Shown here: piece by piece, positions 36,883-48,103 of the stretch
Numbering within the stretch: position 1 is the stretch's first letter
How the letters are laid out: the number at the start of each line of letters is the position of its first letter
Source of the DNA: a bacterium
GTDB lineage: Bacteria > Electryoneota > B3-LCP
NCBI GenBank assembly: GCA_026394195.1
Contig: JAPKYS010000023.1
Location: forward strand, 397,339-461,338
Direction: 5' to 3'
DNA: 64,000 nt
Position numbers and translations under genes: made by a program
The notes under the pieces: generated by a model
Told to the model about the DNA's origin: nothing
Databases searched by the model: none
The model's input: only the letters and a program-made list of their open reading frames with translations

Positions 36883-38055
36883 CTATGATATGAGTCGGGC
36901 TAATAAACTAATTTCCTGCTGGATAGCGTTTTCTGGACAGATTTCATCGCAGCAGCCGCATTTAACACAAAGCTTGTAATCAATTTTTGGGATACCGTTT
37001 TTCATCACCATTGCCTGCTCAGGGCAGTTATCGACGCAAGCGCTGCAGGATGAGCAGGCTATTTGATCCGCTCGAGGCTTGATCCAGATCACTTTTTGCA
37101 GCGCTTTATGAACAAATCCTGGTATTCTTTCCAGGCGGCTCAGATCAGGCACTCTGAAGTTGGTCACACGTAATTCGTCAAGCTTATCGCCAAGAACAAC
37201 TATCGGATCGCTATCCCAACTCCACAGCCCTCTTTCGACTGCAGCCTGAAAAATAGGGAGCTTCTTTGGGTCAATTGTAACCAGCGAGGCTGCGACGCTG
37301 TCCACAGTCAAGGCATCTTCGGCAACCAGAATCGCGCCCAAATGCCGGGGTGAACCGGAGGAAGGTCCGTTGCCTTCCATCGCCAGAACGGCATCCATGA
37401 CGTTCAAAGCAGGTATAACCTGCTGATAAACCGAAATAACCAGCCGGGAAAAAGACAGCGGCGTGGGTGCCTGATGGTGCATTCCCGCCTTCCTGTATCC
37501 CGGTACACAGCCAAACATATTTTTTACTGCGCCGGTCATGCGGGTTAGAAGATGCGTCTTCAGTTTCGGCAGGTTGATGATGGAATCCACGTCCAACGCC
37601 GCTCGTGAGATACAGACGAATCCACCAGGTGCAGCGATACTCTTTATCCCGCAATCTTCGAACGATGTCGGTTCAATGCCAAGCCGTTTGGCGGCTGCTG
37701 AAATGCCAGTCTTATTCCAAAAATAAGAGAGGTCACGACCGGCTCCAGCGGGACTATCACCCAGAACGATCTTCCCCCGGCAATCCAATACGATCTCACC
37801 CATCGCCTCAATGATCTGCGGGTGCGTGGTAACTGCGCGTTCCGGTTCCTTGGCTGATAGCATATTGGGTTTGAGCAATACGCGATCTCCCGGTCGAATA
37901 AATCTCTCAGGCGAACCGATGGCGTCAAACGCGCGTCGCAAGGCGATTTTTACAGATTGCGCCGAGTAATCCCGACAGCGGATCAGCGCAGTTGTCTGAT
38001 TGGAAAGCGCCGGAATCGGTTCAGATAGGCTCAAACGTAAATCCCAATTATTCAC
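36883..38055 (-). CDS. DUF362 protein with two 4Fe-4S clusters
   Basis: A 390-aa protein. The DUF362 domain (about 25-310) has VLLKPNMLSAKEPERAVTTH, GDSPAG and LPKLKTHLLTRMTGAVKN. The C-terminal ferredoxin part (about 335-380) carries two full cluster motifs, CSSCSACVDNCP and CVKCGCCDEICP. The function of the family is unknown; an electron-transfer or metal-dependent role is likely. It starts with GTG 3 nt after the dprA stop, so translation is probably coupled. Confidence 0.9.
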   Translation of the reverse strand: MNNWDLRLSLSEPIPALSNQTTALIRCRDYSAQSVKIALRRAFDAIGSPERFIRPGDRVLLKPNMLSAKEPERAVTTHPQIIEAMGEIVLDCRGKIVLGDSPAGAGRDLSYFWNKTGISAAAKRLGIEPTSFEDCGIKSIAAPGGFVCISRAALDVDSIINLPKLKTHLLTRMTGAVKNMFGCVPGYRKAGMHHQAPTPLSFSRLVISVYQQVIPALNVMDAVLAMEGNGPSSGSPRHLGAILVAEDALTVDSVAASLVTIDPKKLPIFQAAVERGLWSWDSDPIVVLGDKLDELRVTNFRVPDLSRLERIPGFVHKALQKVIWIKPRADQIACSSCSACVDNCPEQAMVMKNGIPKIDYKLCVKCGCCDEICPENAIQQEISLLARLIS

Positions 38056-38058
38056 AGG

Positions 38059-40220
<2,162 letters not shown>

Positions 40221-40245
40221 TTACGACAATTTGGAATATCTTTAA

Positions 40246-40274
40246 AATATACGGGAAAAGAGCTATTAATGCAA
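40246..40274 (-). promoter_or_regulatory. promoter for the obgE operon
   Basis: Minus strand TTGCAT (40269-40274), 17 nt, TATATT (40246-40251), about 63 nt of leader before the obgE ATG. The remainder of the 304-nt divergent gap (40176-40479) shows no gene; I found no clear sigma-70 promoter for the plus-strand regulator at 40480. Confidence 0.7.
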
Positions 40275-40479
40275 CCGCTTTCAGATCAAATTCCCTGCCT
40301 GATGTTCCGAAATGCAGGTTTGATTACAACGGCAAAAACATATCTCCAACTCGTTGTGGGGTGCCTGCCGGGGTGAGACAATCTCGTAACGGTAGGCATA
40401 AATAAAGACATGTCTTGCTGAAGTTTTCTTACCACGCCGCCGATTAAATAAGCGGAACTCATACATCTCAAGGTCTTTC

Positions 40480-41889
40480 ATGCGCAGACCGCACGTCCTG
40501 ATCGTGGACGACGAAGCTGATATTTGTCTGTTTTTAACTGAAGCGTTATCTCCGCAGCCCTGGGTGGTCGAATGGACGACTCGACCGTTCGATGCGCTGG
40601 AACGCATCAAGTCCGAACTCTTCGAGTTGGTTATCCTTGACATCAAGATGCCGGAGATATCCGGAATCGAATTACTTCCGAAAATAAAACGGGCTTCCCC
40701 CGAAACCGCCGTGCTGGTGATGAGCGCCTTTGGCAGCGTTCCGATCGCCGTTTCAGCCATGAAAGAGGGTGCGGAAGATTACCTCGAAAAACCCTTCAGC
40801 GACCTCGAGGTCCTGCGCCTGTCTGCAGCCCGCCTGGTAGAATCAGCCAGAACACGCATGGAAAATCAATCCCTGCGGCAACAGCTTGAAGAAAAATTTC
40901 AGCTTGACGGCTTTGTAAGCGCCAGTCCACGCATGCATGACGTATTCGCTCTAGTACGCAAAGTAGCACCTTTATACACGACCGTTCTCATCAGCGGAGA
41001 TACCGGAACCGGTAAAGAGCTGATTGCACGCACCTTGCATCGCAACAGCAAAAGATCCCAGAATCCTTTCATCAGCGTGAACTGTGGCGGGCTCCCGGAA
41101 GGATTGCTTGAATCGTTGCTTTTTGGGCATGAAAAGGGATCGTTTACAGGAGCGGTCAGGCGCACTCGAGGCTATTTCGAGGAGGCTGAAGGAGGCACTC
41201 TCTTCTTAGACGAAGTTGGTGAGACACCGGCACTCCTGCAGGTAAAACTACTGCGGGTTCTTCAGGAACGCACTTTCCAACGAGTGGGAGGTTCAGAAGA
41301 AATTCCCATCGACGTCCGGATGATTGCCGCCACAAACAAGGACCTGACCAAAGCCGTGAAAGAGGGCAGTTTTCGCCAGGATCTGTTTTACAGATTGAAT
41401 GTGATAACCATCGCTCTACCCGCGCTGAAAGAGCGAAAGGAAGACATACCAATGCTGGCACGGTATTTCACTGACAAATATTCGAAAGCATTTGCGAGAT
41501 CCGATCGCGAGTTGACGTCGGATGCCGTTACCTACCTGTACAGGCAGGAATGGCCGGGCAACGTCAGGCAACTTGAAAATGCGATTGAACGCGCCGTGGC
41601 TCTATCGGAAAACAAAAAAATCACTTCGGCTGATTTTTCGAATGACTTGTCTTTCGGCAATGAAACGTCGACGGGAGATGGTTTCAACCTGCCCATCCGA
41701 GAAGCTCGATTGGAATTTGAAAGACGCTATCTGATTGAGATGTTAAAACGCAACCGCGGCAACGTCACATCAGCGGCGAAAGCTGCCGGACTGCCCCGTC
41801 AGAATTATCACCGTAAGATGAAGCAGTTGAGCATTTCGAACCAGCGACGGGTTGTAGAAATTCCGGATGAAGATGAAGAACTGGTATAA
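40480..41889 (+). CDS. sigma-54-dependent response regulator (NtrC family)
   Basis: A 469-aa activator with a receiver domain (phosphorylation site D54 in VILDIKMP), a AAA+ domain with Walker A SGDTGTGKE and Walker B GGTLFLDEVGE, the sigma-54 contact loop as GSFTGA, and a C-terminal Fis-type helix-turn-helix (RNRGNVTSAAKAAGLPRQNY). It activates transcription from -24/-12 promoters after phosphorylation. No sensor kinase gene is in the window, so it is an orphan. The matching promoter lies 220 nt downstream, ahead of the pilin-like gene, making this the probable master activator of the pilus-like locus. Confidence 0.96.
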   Translation: MRRPHVLIVDDEADICLFLTEALSPQPWVVEWTTRPFDALERIKSELFELVILDIKMPEISGIELLPKIKRASPETAVLVMSAFGSVPIAVSAMKEGAEDYLEKPFSDLEVLRLSAARLVESARTRMENQSLRQQLEEKFQLDGFVSASPRMHDVFALVRKVAPLYTTVLISGDTGTGKELIARTLHRNSKRSQNPFISVNCGGLPEGLLESLLFGHEKGSFTGAVRRTRGYFEEAEGGTLFLDEVGETPALLQVKLLRVLQERTFQRVGGSEEIPIDVRMIAATNKDLTKAVKEGSFRQDLFYRLNVITIALPALKERKEDIPMLARYFTDKYSKAFARSDRELTSDAVTYLYRQEWPGNVRQLENAIERAVALSENKKITSADFSNDLSFGNETSTGDGFNLPIREARLEFERRYLIEMLKRNRGNVTSAAKAAGLPRQNYHRKMKQLSISNQRRVVEIPDEDEELV

Positions 41890-41910
41890 ATGAGGCGCAG
41901 GACCGGGGTA

Positions 41911-42015
41911 GTGTCGCTGATTTGAGACTTGATCCAATTTTATGACAGAATTTAATTATTTATAATACAAATAGTTAGGAATGACATATGGCAATAAGTG
42001 TCGCTCAATTGTTAC
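41911..42015 (+). promoter_or_regulatory. two candidate activator-binding repeats upstream of sigma-54 promoter
   Basis: GTGTCGCTGATTTGAGAC (41911-41928) and GTGTCGCTCAATTGTTAC (41998-42015) agree at 13 of 18 positions, including a perfect first 8 nt. They lie about 200 and 110 nt before the sigma-54 promoter, the usual zone for enhancer sites. Each has weak dyad character. The remaining 333-nt gap (41890-42222) is AT-rich and otherwise empty. Confidence 0.4.
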
Positions 42016-42108
42016 AATTTCCATGAAAAAACCAATCCAAATCCTTGGAATCAGAGATATTTAATAGATTACACGTTTTATTATATTGTTATTATTAGCA
42101 TTATAAAA

Positions 42109-42125
42109 CTGGCACGAGACTTGTA
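42109..42125 (+). promoter_or_regulatory. sigma-54 (-24/-12) promoter of the pilin-like gene
   Basis: CTGGCACGAGACTTGTA matches the consensus YTGGCACGRNNNTTGCW at every fixed position but one (TTGT for TTGC). The GG and the second conserved pair are separated by 10 bp as required. The leader to the ATG at 42223 is about 87 nt and carries AGGAGG. Confidence 0.85.
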
Positions 42126-42222
42126 CTAATGGGTCACAACGAAACACATACCGAAAACTTCACAGACTTTGAATTTCTAAAAAGACGAACATCAGAAAAC
42201 AAAAAGTAATCAGGAGGATCAA

Positions 42223-42636
42223 ATGGGTCAACAACAACTTCTACTCATCGTGCTGTCAGTCATCATCGTCGGAATCGCGGTGGTCGTCGGCATCAACATG
42301 TTCAATGATCAGGCTGCGTCGTCCAACCTGGATGCGGTAACCGCAGACTTGATGAATCTGGCTTCACGAGCTCAGCAGCACTTCCGTCGTCCAGTGGCTA
42401 TGGGTGGTGGCGGCGGTACGTTTGCACTGTTGGCTTCCACGCCTGCAGGATTGGCTTATCTGACCACGCAGGGCACCAACGAAAATGGCGCCTATACCAT
42501 CAGCACAGCTGGAAGTGCAACCCAGGTTACCATTCAGGGTATCGGCAAAGAAGACGGTGATGGTGATGGGACCAATGCCACAGCACGAGTCACGGTGTGG
42601 GCAGATAGCGTGGCGATGACAGTCGTCAACCGATAA
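42223..42636 (+). CDS. major pilin-like protein, atypical leader
   Basis: A 137-aa protein with an N-terminal hydrophobic helix directly after the start (MGQQQLLLIVLSVIIVGIAVVVG), then a helical stretch and a Gly/Thr/Ala-rich domain with no cysteines. Architecture and position next to pilC and pilB homologues mark it as the main pilin or pseudopilin. The classical prepilin motif (G, F/M, then Glu at +5) is missing; the only candidate cleavage site is after Gly2. It has its own sigma-54 promoter, a strong AGGAGG site, and a stable hairpin downstream, all fitting high expression. Confidence 0.72.
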   Translation: MGQQQLLLIVLSVIIVGIAVVVGINMFNDQAASSNLDAVTADLMNLASRAQQHFRRPVAMGGGGGTFALLASTPAGLAYLTTQGTNENGAYTISTAGSATQVTIQGIGKEDGDGDGTNATARVTVWADSVAMTVVNR

Positions 42637-42694
42637 CCTACATCAAATCATTATATCACAGGCACTCCACAATCTCCGACGCCTGTTGATAGCA

Positions 42695-42723
42695 GCCGGT
42701 GGATCCATACAGGATCCACCGGC
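42695..42723 (+). other. stable RNA hairpin after pilin-like gene
   Basis: A perfect 12-bp GC-rich stem, GCCGGTGGATCC (42695-42706) with GGATCCACCGGC (42712-42723), loop ATACA, 59 nt after the pilin stop. There is no T-tract, so it is more likely a 3' stabiliser or partial attenuator that raises pilin mRNA over the downstream machinery genes. The rest of the 249-nt gap (42637-42885) holds only a small GACAGG/CCTGTC hairpin at 42833-42852. Confidence 0.6.
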
Positions 42724-42885
42724 ACAAATCGTTAAACCACCAGGGATTGTGTCGCATGAGCGCAGGCTAAAATCTTTGACCTATCAGACCGGAGGAAACC
42801 CGCTCCAAACCTACCAATTTTGACTTCCCCTTGACAGGCTTACGAACCTGTCTGCATCAACTCAAACTAACCCTTCAAGATTGCC

Positions 42886-44229
42886 ATGGCAGAATTTCGA
42901 TATCAAGGTATTGGTCTTTCCGGGCGAATGATCCAGGGGATTCTCTCTGCCAGATCGAAGCGGGAAGCTTCCAAAAAAGCAGAGGATATCGCCAAGCAGC
43001 GCCGCTTCAAATTGAACAACTTACAGCGCAAGACGACGTTCATCTACAAAGTCCGAAAGGGCAAGGAGGCTGCGCTTTCGGGGCAGCAAAAAGCCTTCAG
43101 CTCCGATGAAGTGCGTCGTGCTCTGGAAAAGATGGGGTACACTGTACTGGCTATCCAGAAAAAGCTGCTTGACTTCCACATGAAGCCGCCCTCCAAAGAT
43201 ATCGTGATGTTCATCCGATTATCTTCAGATTTGTTGCGGGAAAAGCTGCCTTATGACGAGATCTTGAACTTACTCTCAAATGATACCGAAAATAAAACCC
43301 TCAAACAAGCGCTTAAGGAAATCACGCAGGACCTGAAGGATGGTAAGGACGGCGCCGAAGTTTTCGGCAAACAAGGAGACGTTCTGGGCAAGTTTCCAGC
43401 GCACATGCTGGGCGTCGCCTCCAAATCCGGTAACATGGTGGATATTTACGAGTCCACGGCAAAATTTCTGGAACGCAACGAAGAATTCAGAAAAAACCTG
43501 AAAAGCGCTCTGATTATGCCAGCGGTCGTTGTCCTGGCTCTGGCTGCCGCTGTCTTATTTTACGTTGCTTATATCTTCCCGCAGACTGCGAAGATGTTTT
43601 TGAAATTCGACATCGATTTGCCGCCGATGACGGCAGCGACTCTGCGCATGTCGAACATGCTGCAAAACAACGCTCTGTATATTGTGGCGGGAATCCTGAT
43701 CATAGGATTTATCATCTTCAAAATGATCAGCACTCCCAAAGGGAAAATTCTGATGTCGCAGTATCTTACCAGCGTCCCGGTCGTAGGACCGCTGCTCCAC
43801 AAAACCTCTATTGAAATCTGGTGTCGCGTCTTCCACTCACTCTATTCCGGATCCGGTGAGAATGTGGAAGCGATACGAATCGCAGCGGAAGCCTGCCAGA
43901 GTCCTTATATGGAGAAGCGCATCAAAGAGATCGCTATTCCCATGATGCTTAAAGAAGGTCAGGGTTTAGTGGAGGCGCTGGAAGTAACGGGGGTCTTTAC
44001 CAAGAATGCGCTGTCACGGCTGCGGTCAGGCGCCGAAACAGGCACAATTCGTGAGACCGCTCTCCAGGTGGCTAATTACTATGAAAAAGAGACGACTTAC
44101 AAGTTAAAAAACATCATCGATTTGATTCAGGTCGTCATTGCGCTGTTGATTATGGTCGTCATGACCGCAATCACTGTTATCTCGTCCGAAACAGCCGTCA
44201 TTCGACCCAAGCTGCCCGGAGAGGTATGA
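42886..44229 (+). CDS. pilC: type II secretion/type IV pilus inner-membrane platform protein
   Basis: A 447-aa GspF/PilC homologue. An N-terminal cytoplasmic region of about 110 residues (FRYQGIGLSGRMIQGILSA) precedes two T2SSF domains (about 105-230 and 310-435), with transmembrane helices near 207-230, 265-285 and 415-435. Conserved features include KSGNMVDIYES and RLRSGAETGTIRETA. It is the platform that rotates or moves to add pilins. No Shine-Dalgarno was seen at the ATG. The stop lies 8 nt before the next start. Confidence 0.92.
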   Translation: MAEFRYQGIGLSGRMIQGILSARSKREASKKAEDIAKQRRFKLNNLQRKTTFIYKVRKGKEAALSGQQKAFSSDEVRRALEKMGYTVLAIQKKLLDFHMKPPSKDIVMFIRLSSDLLREKLPYDEILNLLSNDTENKTLKQALKEITQDLKDGKDGAEVFGKQGDVLGKFPAHMLGVASKSGNMVDIYESTAKFLERNEEFRKNLKSALIMPAVVVLALAAAVLFYVAYIFPQTAKMFLKFDIDLPPMTAATLRMSNMLQNNALYIVAGILIIGFIIFKMISTPKGKILMSQYLTSVPVVGPLLHKTSIEIWCRVFHSLYSGSGENVEAIRIAAEACQSPYMEKRIKEIAIPMMLKEGQGLVEALEVTGVFTKNALSRLRSGAETGTIRETALQVANYYEKETTYKLKNIIDLIQVVIALLIMVVMTAITVISSETAVIRPKLPGEV

Positions 44230-44237
44230 GCTAATTC

Positions 44238-46034
44238 ATGATCATTAAAGAAGAGATCAAAAAAGTTACTCGCACCGGTGAACTATTAGTTCAACGCGGA
44301 ATTATTGAAGCTGAATTACTTGAAAAAGCGATATTAATTCAGTCTTCCGAGACCGGGTTTCGCCGCAAGTTGGGTGAGATTCTGGTGGAAGACCTGGGTT
44401 GCGATCGGCATGAGATTTATCGAGAACTCGCCCGGATTTACGCTTTCTCTGAAATTGAGTTGGACAAAGAGTCATTGGGTGAGCGGAGAATTCAGTTTAT
44501 CAAGGGACTGTACGATACGCTCGATCGCGAAACCCGCGAAGAGATGCTAAAAAGTAGTATTGTCCCTTTCCGAGTCGACGAGCAACGACAAAATGCACTG
44601 TTAGTTCTGACGGATGATCCGACAGATCGAGACCGGGCTCAGATTGCCAAAAAATTTGGATATCGCCATGTAGAATTAGCTTATGCGAGGCGCGAGAGTC
44701 TGCGCTGGTGGATCGAATCGATTTATCCCACCACCAACGAATTCCTTCAGATCATCGAGGAGGCTTCCAATAAAATGGAAACTCTCGATGACAGCGTCGA
44801 AGATGAGGGGGTTAATGAGGATGCGTTGGATAATGAGATTAATCAATCCCTATTGACGAATTTAATCGAAGGATGCCTGGTTGAAGCAGTGCGCAAAGGG
44901 GTTTCGGATATTCACGTTATCCCCGGAGAAGGTAATAAGACTGATTTCTACTTCCGTGTTGATGGTAAACTTCAATTGTGGCACTGTCAGGAATTTGTTA
45001 AGCCTGAAGCCATATCCGCCGTGGTCAAGGACCGCTCCAGAAACGTCGACCGCTTTGAGCGAGAGATTGCTCAGGATGGATTTATGCAACGCAATATTGA
45101 TGGGCATCTGATCCGATTTCGTGTATCCATATTGCCTATCGTCGCCGCAGAATACCGGCGCAAACTCGAATCCATCGTCATCCGCGTCCTTGATGATCGC
45201 AAGGTCGTAACCGACCTTACCAAACTCGGTTTGCAGCGGCAGGCGAAGGCGGATTTCGTTAAAGCGATTACCAAACCGCAAGGCATGGTTATTTTGACCG
45301 GTCCAACCGGTTCCGGTAAATCGACGACGTTGATGGCGGCACTATTTCAGGTGTTGAATCCGCAGGTTAATGTGATTACCGTTGAAGATCCGGTCGAATA
45401 TATGATCAAAGGCGCCAGACAGATTAAAATTGGTCAACACCTCGATTTCGAAGGTGCAATCAGATCAATTCTGCGCCATGACCCCGACATCGTCATGGTC
45501 GGTGAAATGCGTGATAAACAGACCGCTGATATCGCGATTAAACTGGCAAATACGGGGCATCTAACCTTTTCAACTCTGCACACCAACGATGCCCCAGCGG
45601 CAGTGTCCCGTTTATTCAAGATGGGGGTTGAGCCCTTCTTGATCGCTTATGCTATCAATATCGTGGTCGCACAAAGATTAATCCGTACACTGTGCACTAA
45701 GTGCAAGCAGGTTGACACGGAAATTGGCCCGGAAGTTCCAATCAGTTTAGGATTTTCCGCAGACGAGATCAAAGCAACCACCTTTTATAAAGCGGTAGGT
45801 TGTGATGCCTGCAACATGGGCTATAAAGGACGCGCTGCCGTCCACGAAGCGCTCTTATTCACCAAGGAGATCAGGCGTTTGATTCTGGAATCCGGAGACG
45901 ATGTTAACGAGGATGCTCTCAGAACTGAAGCGGTGAAAAATGGAATGTTATCCCTGCGGGCTTCCGGGCGAGAAAGAATTAAGGCAGGTATCACAACTTG
46001 TGAAGAAATAGCTTTCGCCACGGCGGAAGAATAG
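44238..46034 (+). CDS. pilB: PilB/GspE-type assembly ATPase
   Basis: A 598-aa hexameric ATPase powering pilin polymerisation. An N-terminal MshEN-like domain (about 10-160) is followed by the motor domain with Walker A GPTGSGKSTT (about 355), an intact Asp box VEDPVEY, Walker B RHDPDIVMVGEMRD, and the His box FSTLHTNDAP. A zinc-binding tetracysteine is present (C486, C489, C522, C525), marking the extension-type rather than retraction-type motor. Confidence 0.95.
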   Translation: MIIKEEIKKVTRTGELLVQRGIIEAELLEKAILIQSSETGFRRKLGEILVEDLGCDRHEIYRELARIYAFSEIELDKESLGERRIQFIKGLYDTLDRETREEMLKSSIVPFRVDEQRQNALLVLTDDPTDRDRAQIAKKFGYRHVELAYARRESLRWWIESIYPTTNEFLQIIEEASNKMETLDDSVEDEGVNEDALDNEINQSLLTNLIEGCLVEAVRKGVSDIHVIPGEGNKTDFYFRVDGKLQLWHCQEFVKPEAISAVVKDRSRNVDRFEREIAQDGFMQRNIDGHLIRFRVSILPIVAAEYRRKLESIVIRVLDDRKVVTDLTKLGLQRQAKADFVKAITKPQGMVILTGPTGSGKSTTLMAALFQVLNPQVNVITVEDPVEYMIKGARQIKIGQHLDFEGAIRSILRHDPDIVMVGEMRDKQTADIAIKLANTGHLTFSTLHTNDAPAAVSRLFKMGVEPFLIAYAINIVVAQRLIRTLCTKCKQVDTEIGPEVPISLGFSADEIKATTFYKAVGCDACNMGYKGRAAVHEALLFTKEIRRLILESGDDVNEDALRTEAVKNGMLSLRASGRERIKAGITTCEEIAFATAEE

Positions 46035-46065
46035 TTGCCGTTAATTGTAAACAGAAGGTCTGAAA

Positions 46066-46578
46066 ATGGCAAATACAGGGCAAATGTTACTGGTGCTCGG
46101 ATCCCTGATCCTCTTCAGTATTTTACTGCCTTCAGTGAACTCGAGCCTGCTGTACAACGATCGGACCTTGGTGAGCACTCATGCCGAGCTGGCTGCGATG
46201 TCAATTGCTCAGAAAATTATCAACGAGGCTAATCGCAAGGTATTTGATGAAATCTGTCTGACTTCACGCCCCACCTCTGCTACGTTGATGACCACTCCGG
46301 CGCACCTTGGACCCGATACCGGCGAATCTTACCCAAACTTCGATGACGTTGACGACTTTAAAAATCTGTCAATTGCGGATTCTCTGACTATGGCTTCAGT
46401 CCGGTTCAGTATCAGCGCCACGGTCACTTATGTAGATCCGGGTAACCCCACGGTGGACGTAGCTTACCAAACTTACATTAAAAGATTGCGCGTCTCGGTC
46501 ACTGGGCCATATTTGGTCAACCCCGCTTCCAATACGCCAGTACAGATAACCATGGAACAGCTATATGCCTATTATTGA
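46066..46578 (+). CDS. minor pilin-like protein A
   Basis: A 170-aa protein of no named family. It begins MANTGQMLLVLGSLILFSILL, one hydrophobic helix at the very N terminus followed by a soluble, beta-rich domain, the plan of a minor pilin. As in the major pilin-like protein, a Gly-Gln step precedes the helix, and the +5 Glu is missing. AGAAGG lies 7 nt upstream. Its last 14 nt overlap the next gene. Confidence 0.65.
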   Translation: MANTGQMLLVLGSLILFSILLPSVNSSLLYNDRTLVSTHAELAAMSIAQKIINEANRKVFDEICLTSRPTSATLMTTPAHLGPDTGESYPNFDDVDDFKNLSIADSLTMASVRFSISATVTYVDPGNPTVDVAYQTYIKRLRVSVTGPYLVNPASNTPVQITMEQLYAYY

Positions 46579-47473
46579 TTCGAACACCGAGGTCCACGAC
46601 GTCCCCGCCCTGCTCGAGAAAATACTGGTCGTGGACGATGATCCTGATATCCGCTCCTTTTGCCAGGACTCACTATCGAATGAGGATTATCAGGTATGTA
46701 CGACTGCAACGGGCGAAGAAGCGATCGAACTGACGCGGGATCAGGAATTTGCTGTCGTCTTATCAGACATTCGCATGCCCGGCATGAGCGGACTGGAATT
46801 GCTGAGCAATTTAAAGAAAGTCGATCCTGACCAAGCGGTGATTATGTTTTCGGGTTTCGGTGACGTCGATGCCGCGGTCGAGGCGATGAAGCGGGGCGCA
46901 TCTGATTATCTCTCAAAGCCGTTGATTTTGGATGAATTAAAAATATCGGTACGTCAGGCTTTGCACGAATTGAATCTGCGGCGTGAAAACCAAAAATTGA
47001 AGCAGGAGTTGAAAGATTCCATCACCGCTTTGAATGGAGTACCTCCTGCCATACCTCTTCTGCAAAATATACCCCAGGACATTCTCAAGCAGTTCCTCGA
47101 TCTTGGTAAAATGCGTCGTTACGACGAGCACATGCTGGTTCTGCCCGAAGGTAAGGGCGACATTCCACTGCTCATCATTCTGGAAGGCGAGCTTTCGGTC
47201 TGGCAGGATGGAGCTGAACTTTACCGCTTGGCAAAATTCGACTGTTTTGGCGAAATGAACATATTCAGACCAAGCCTGCGATCGCTCAGCTTGATTGCAG
47301 AGACAACCGTTGAGATTCTGATTGTGGAACGCGAAGCAATCATCTCTTTCTTCAACCAACACGAAGAGAGATTGTTTAAATACTTCATCTTGAACAGCAT
47401 GAATTCAATCTACACAAAACTGCGCAGAGCGACCACCAAAGTCATTCAACTCGACCGCCTTCTGAAAGGGTGA
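46565..47473 (+). CDS. receiver plus cyclic-nucleotide-binding-domain protein
   Basis: A 302-aa cytoplasmic protein with a full CheY-like receiver (about 18-135; acidic pocket VVDDD, phosphorylation site D68 in LSDIRMPG), a coiled linker (about 140-165), and a cNMP/CRP-like beta-roll (about 180-285, IILEGELSVWQDG, FGEMNIF). No DNA-binding domain follows, so it is not a CRP-type regulator; it more likely binds another protein. Its gene overlaps a minor pilin gene and is followed 3 nt later by another, so it probably adjusts pilus motor activity in response to phosphorylation and perhaps a cyclic nucleotide. Confidence 0.85.
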   Translation: MPIIDSNTEVHDVPALLEKILVVDDDPDIRSFCQDSLSNEDYQVCTTATGEEAIELTRDQEFAVVLSDIRMPGMSGLELLSNLKKVDPDQAVIMFSGFGDVDAAVEAMKRGASDYLSKPLILDELKISVRQALHELNLRRENQKLKQELKDSITALNGVPPAIPLLQNIPQDILKQFLDLGKMRRYDEHMLVLPEGKGDIPLLIILEGELSVWQDGAELYRLAKFDCFGEMNIFRPSLRSLSLIAETTVEILIVEREAIISFFNQHEERLFKYFILNSMNSIYTKLRRATTKVIQLDRLLKG

Positions 47474-47476
47474 GAT

Positions 47477-48028
47477 ATGAGTAGCATATTGGATCTGGTC
47501 GGTTCTTTCATCATCGGCGGCTTGCTGCTGATGATGATCCTCTCCTTCAATGCAAACGTCAGTGAGATGTCCACCCAGGATCAGCTTGAATTGATCGTGC
47601 AACAGAATATGACCGAACTGGTCAGCGAAATCGAATTCGATTTCCGAAAAATCGGTTACCGGGTCCCAAATCCGGCGCTGGCGGTCATCAGCGCTGATAC
47701 CAGTGGAATATCCTTCAGAGGTGACATAGACGACGACGGTACCGTTGACGTTTTGACCTATCAGCTCGGCACCACCGGTGAAATGCGCGGGACTCATAAT
47801 CCCCGGGATCGCATTATCAGAAGAACCGTAAATGGACAGACTACCACTGGATCTCTTGGAGTAACCGGTTTGAGGTTGCGCTATTATGACCTGGGTGGTA
47901 CTGCTACGACCAATGTGACTCTGATTAAAACCATCGAATACCGATTATCGCTTGAGAGCCCCTTTCCGATCGACACGACATACGCTCGAGCCACATGGAA
48001 TGGGATCATTCGACCTAAAAATCTATAA
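47477..48028 (+). CDS. minor pilin-like protein B (PilW-like)
   Basis: A 183-aa protein starting MSSILDLVGSFIIGGLLLMMI, a single N-terminal membrane helix, then an extended polar region with beta strands (ISFRGDIDDDGTVDVLTYQL is reminiscent of PilW proteins). No classical prepilin Glu at +5. It starts 3 nt after the previous stop with GGGTGAG as ribosome site. Likely a minor component of the pilus tip; family unproven. Confidence 0.65.
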   Translation: MSSILDLVGSFIIGGLLLMMILSFNANVSEMSTQDQLELIVQQNMTELVSEIEFDFRKIGYRVPNPALAVISADTSGISFRGDIDDDGTVDVLTYQLGTTGEMRGTHNPRDRIIRRTVNGQTTTGSLGVTGLRLRYYDLGGTATTNVTLIKTIEYRLSLESPFPIDTTYARATWNGIIRPKNL

Positions 48029-48103
48029 TAGCAGATCACAACAATTCTACCATACGGAAAAACCTCCACAACCACCTGATCTTTCCTGATAGGAGGGAAC
48101 ATC

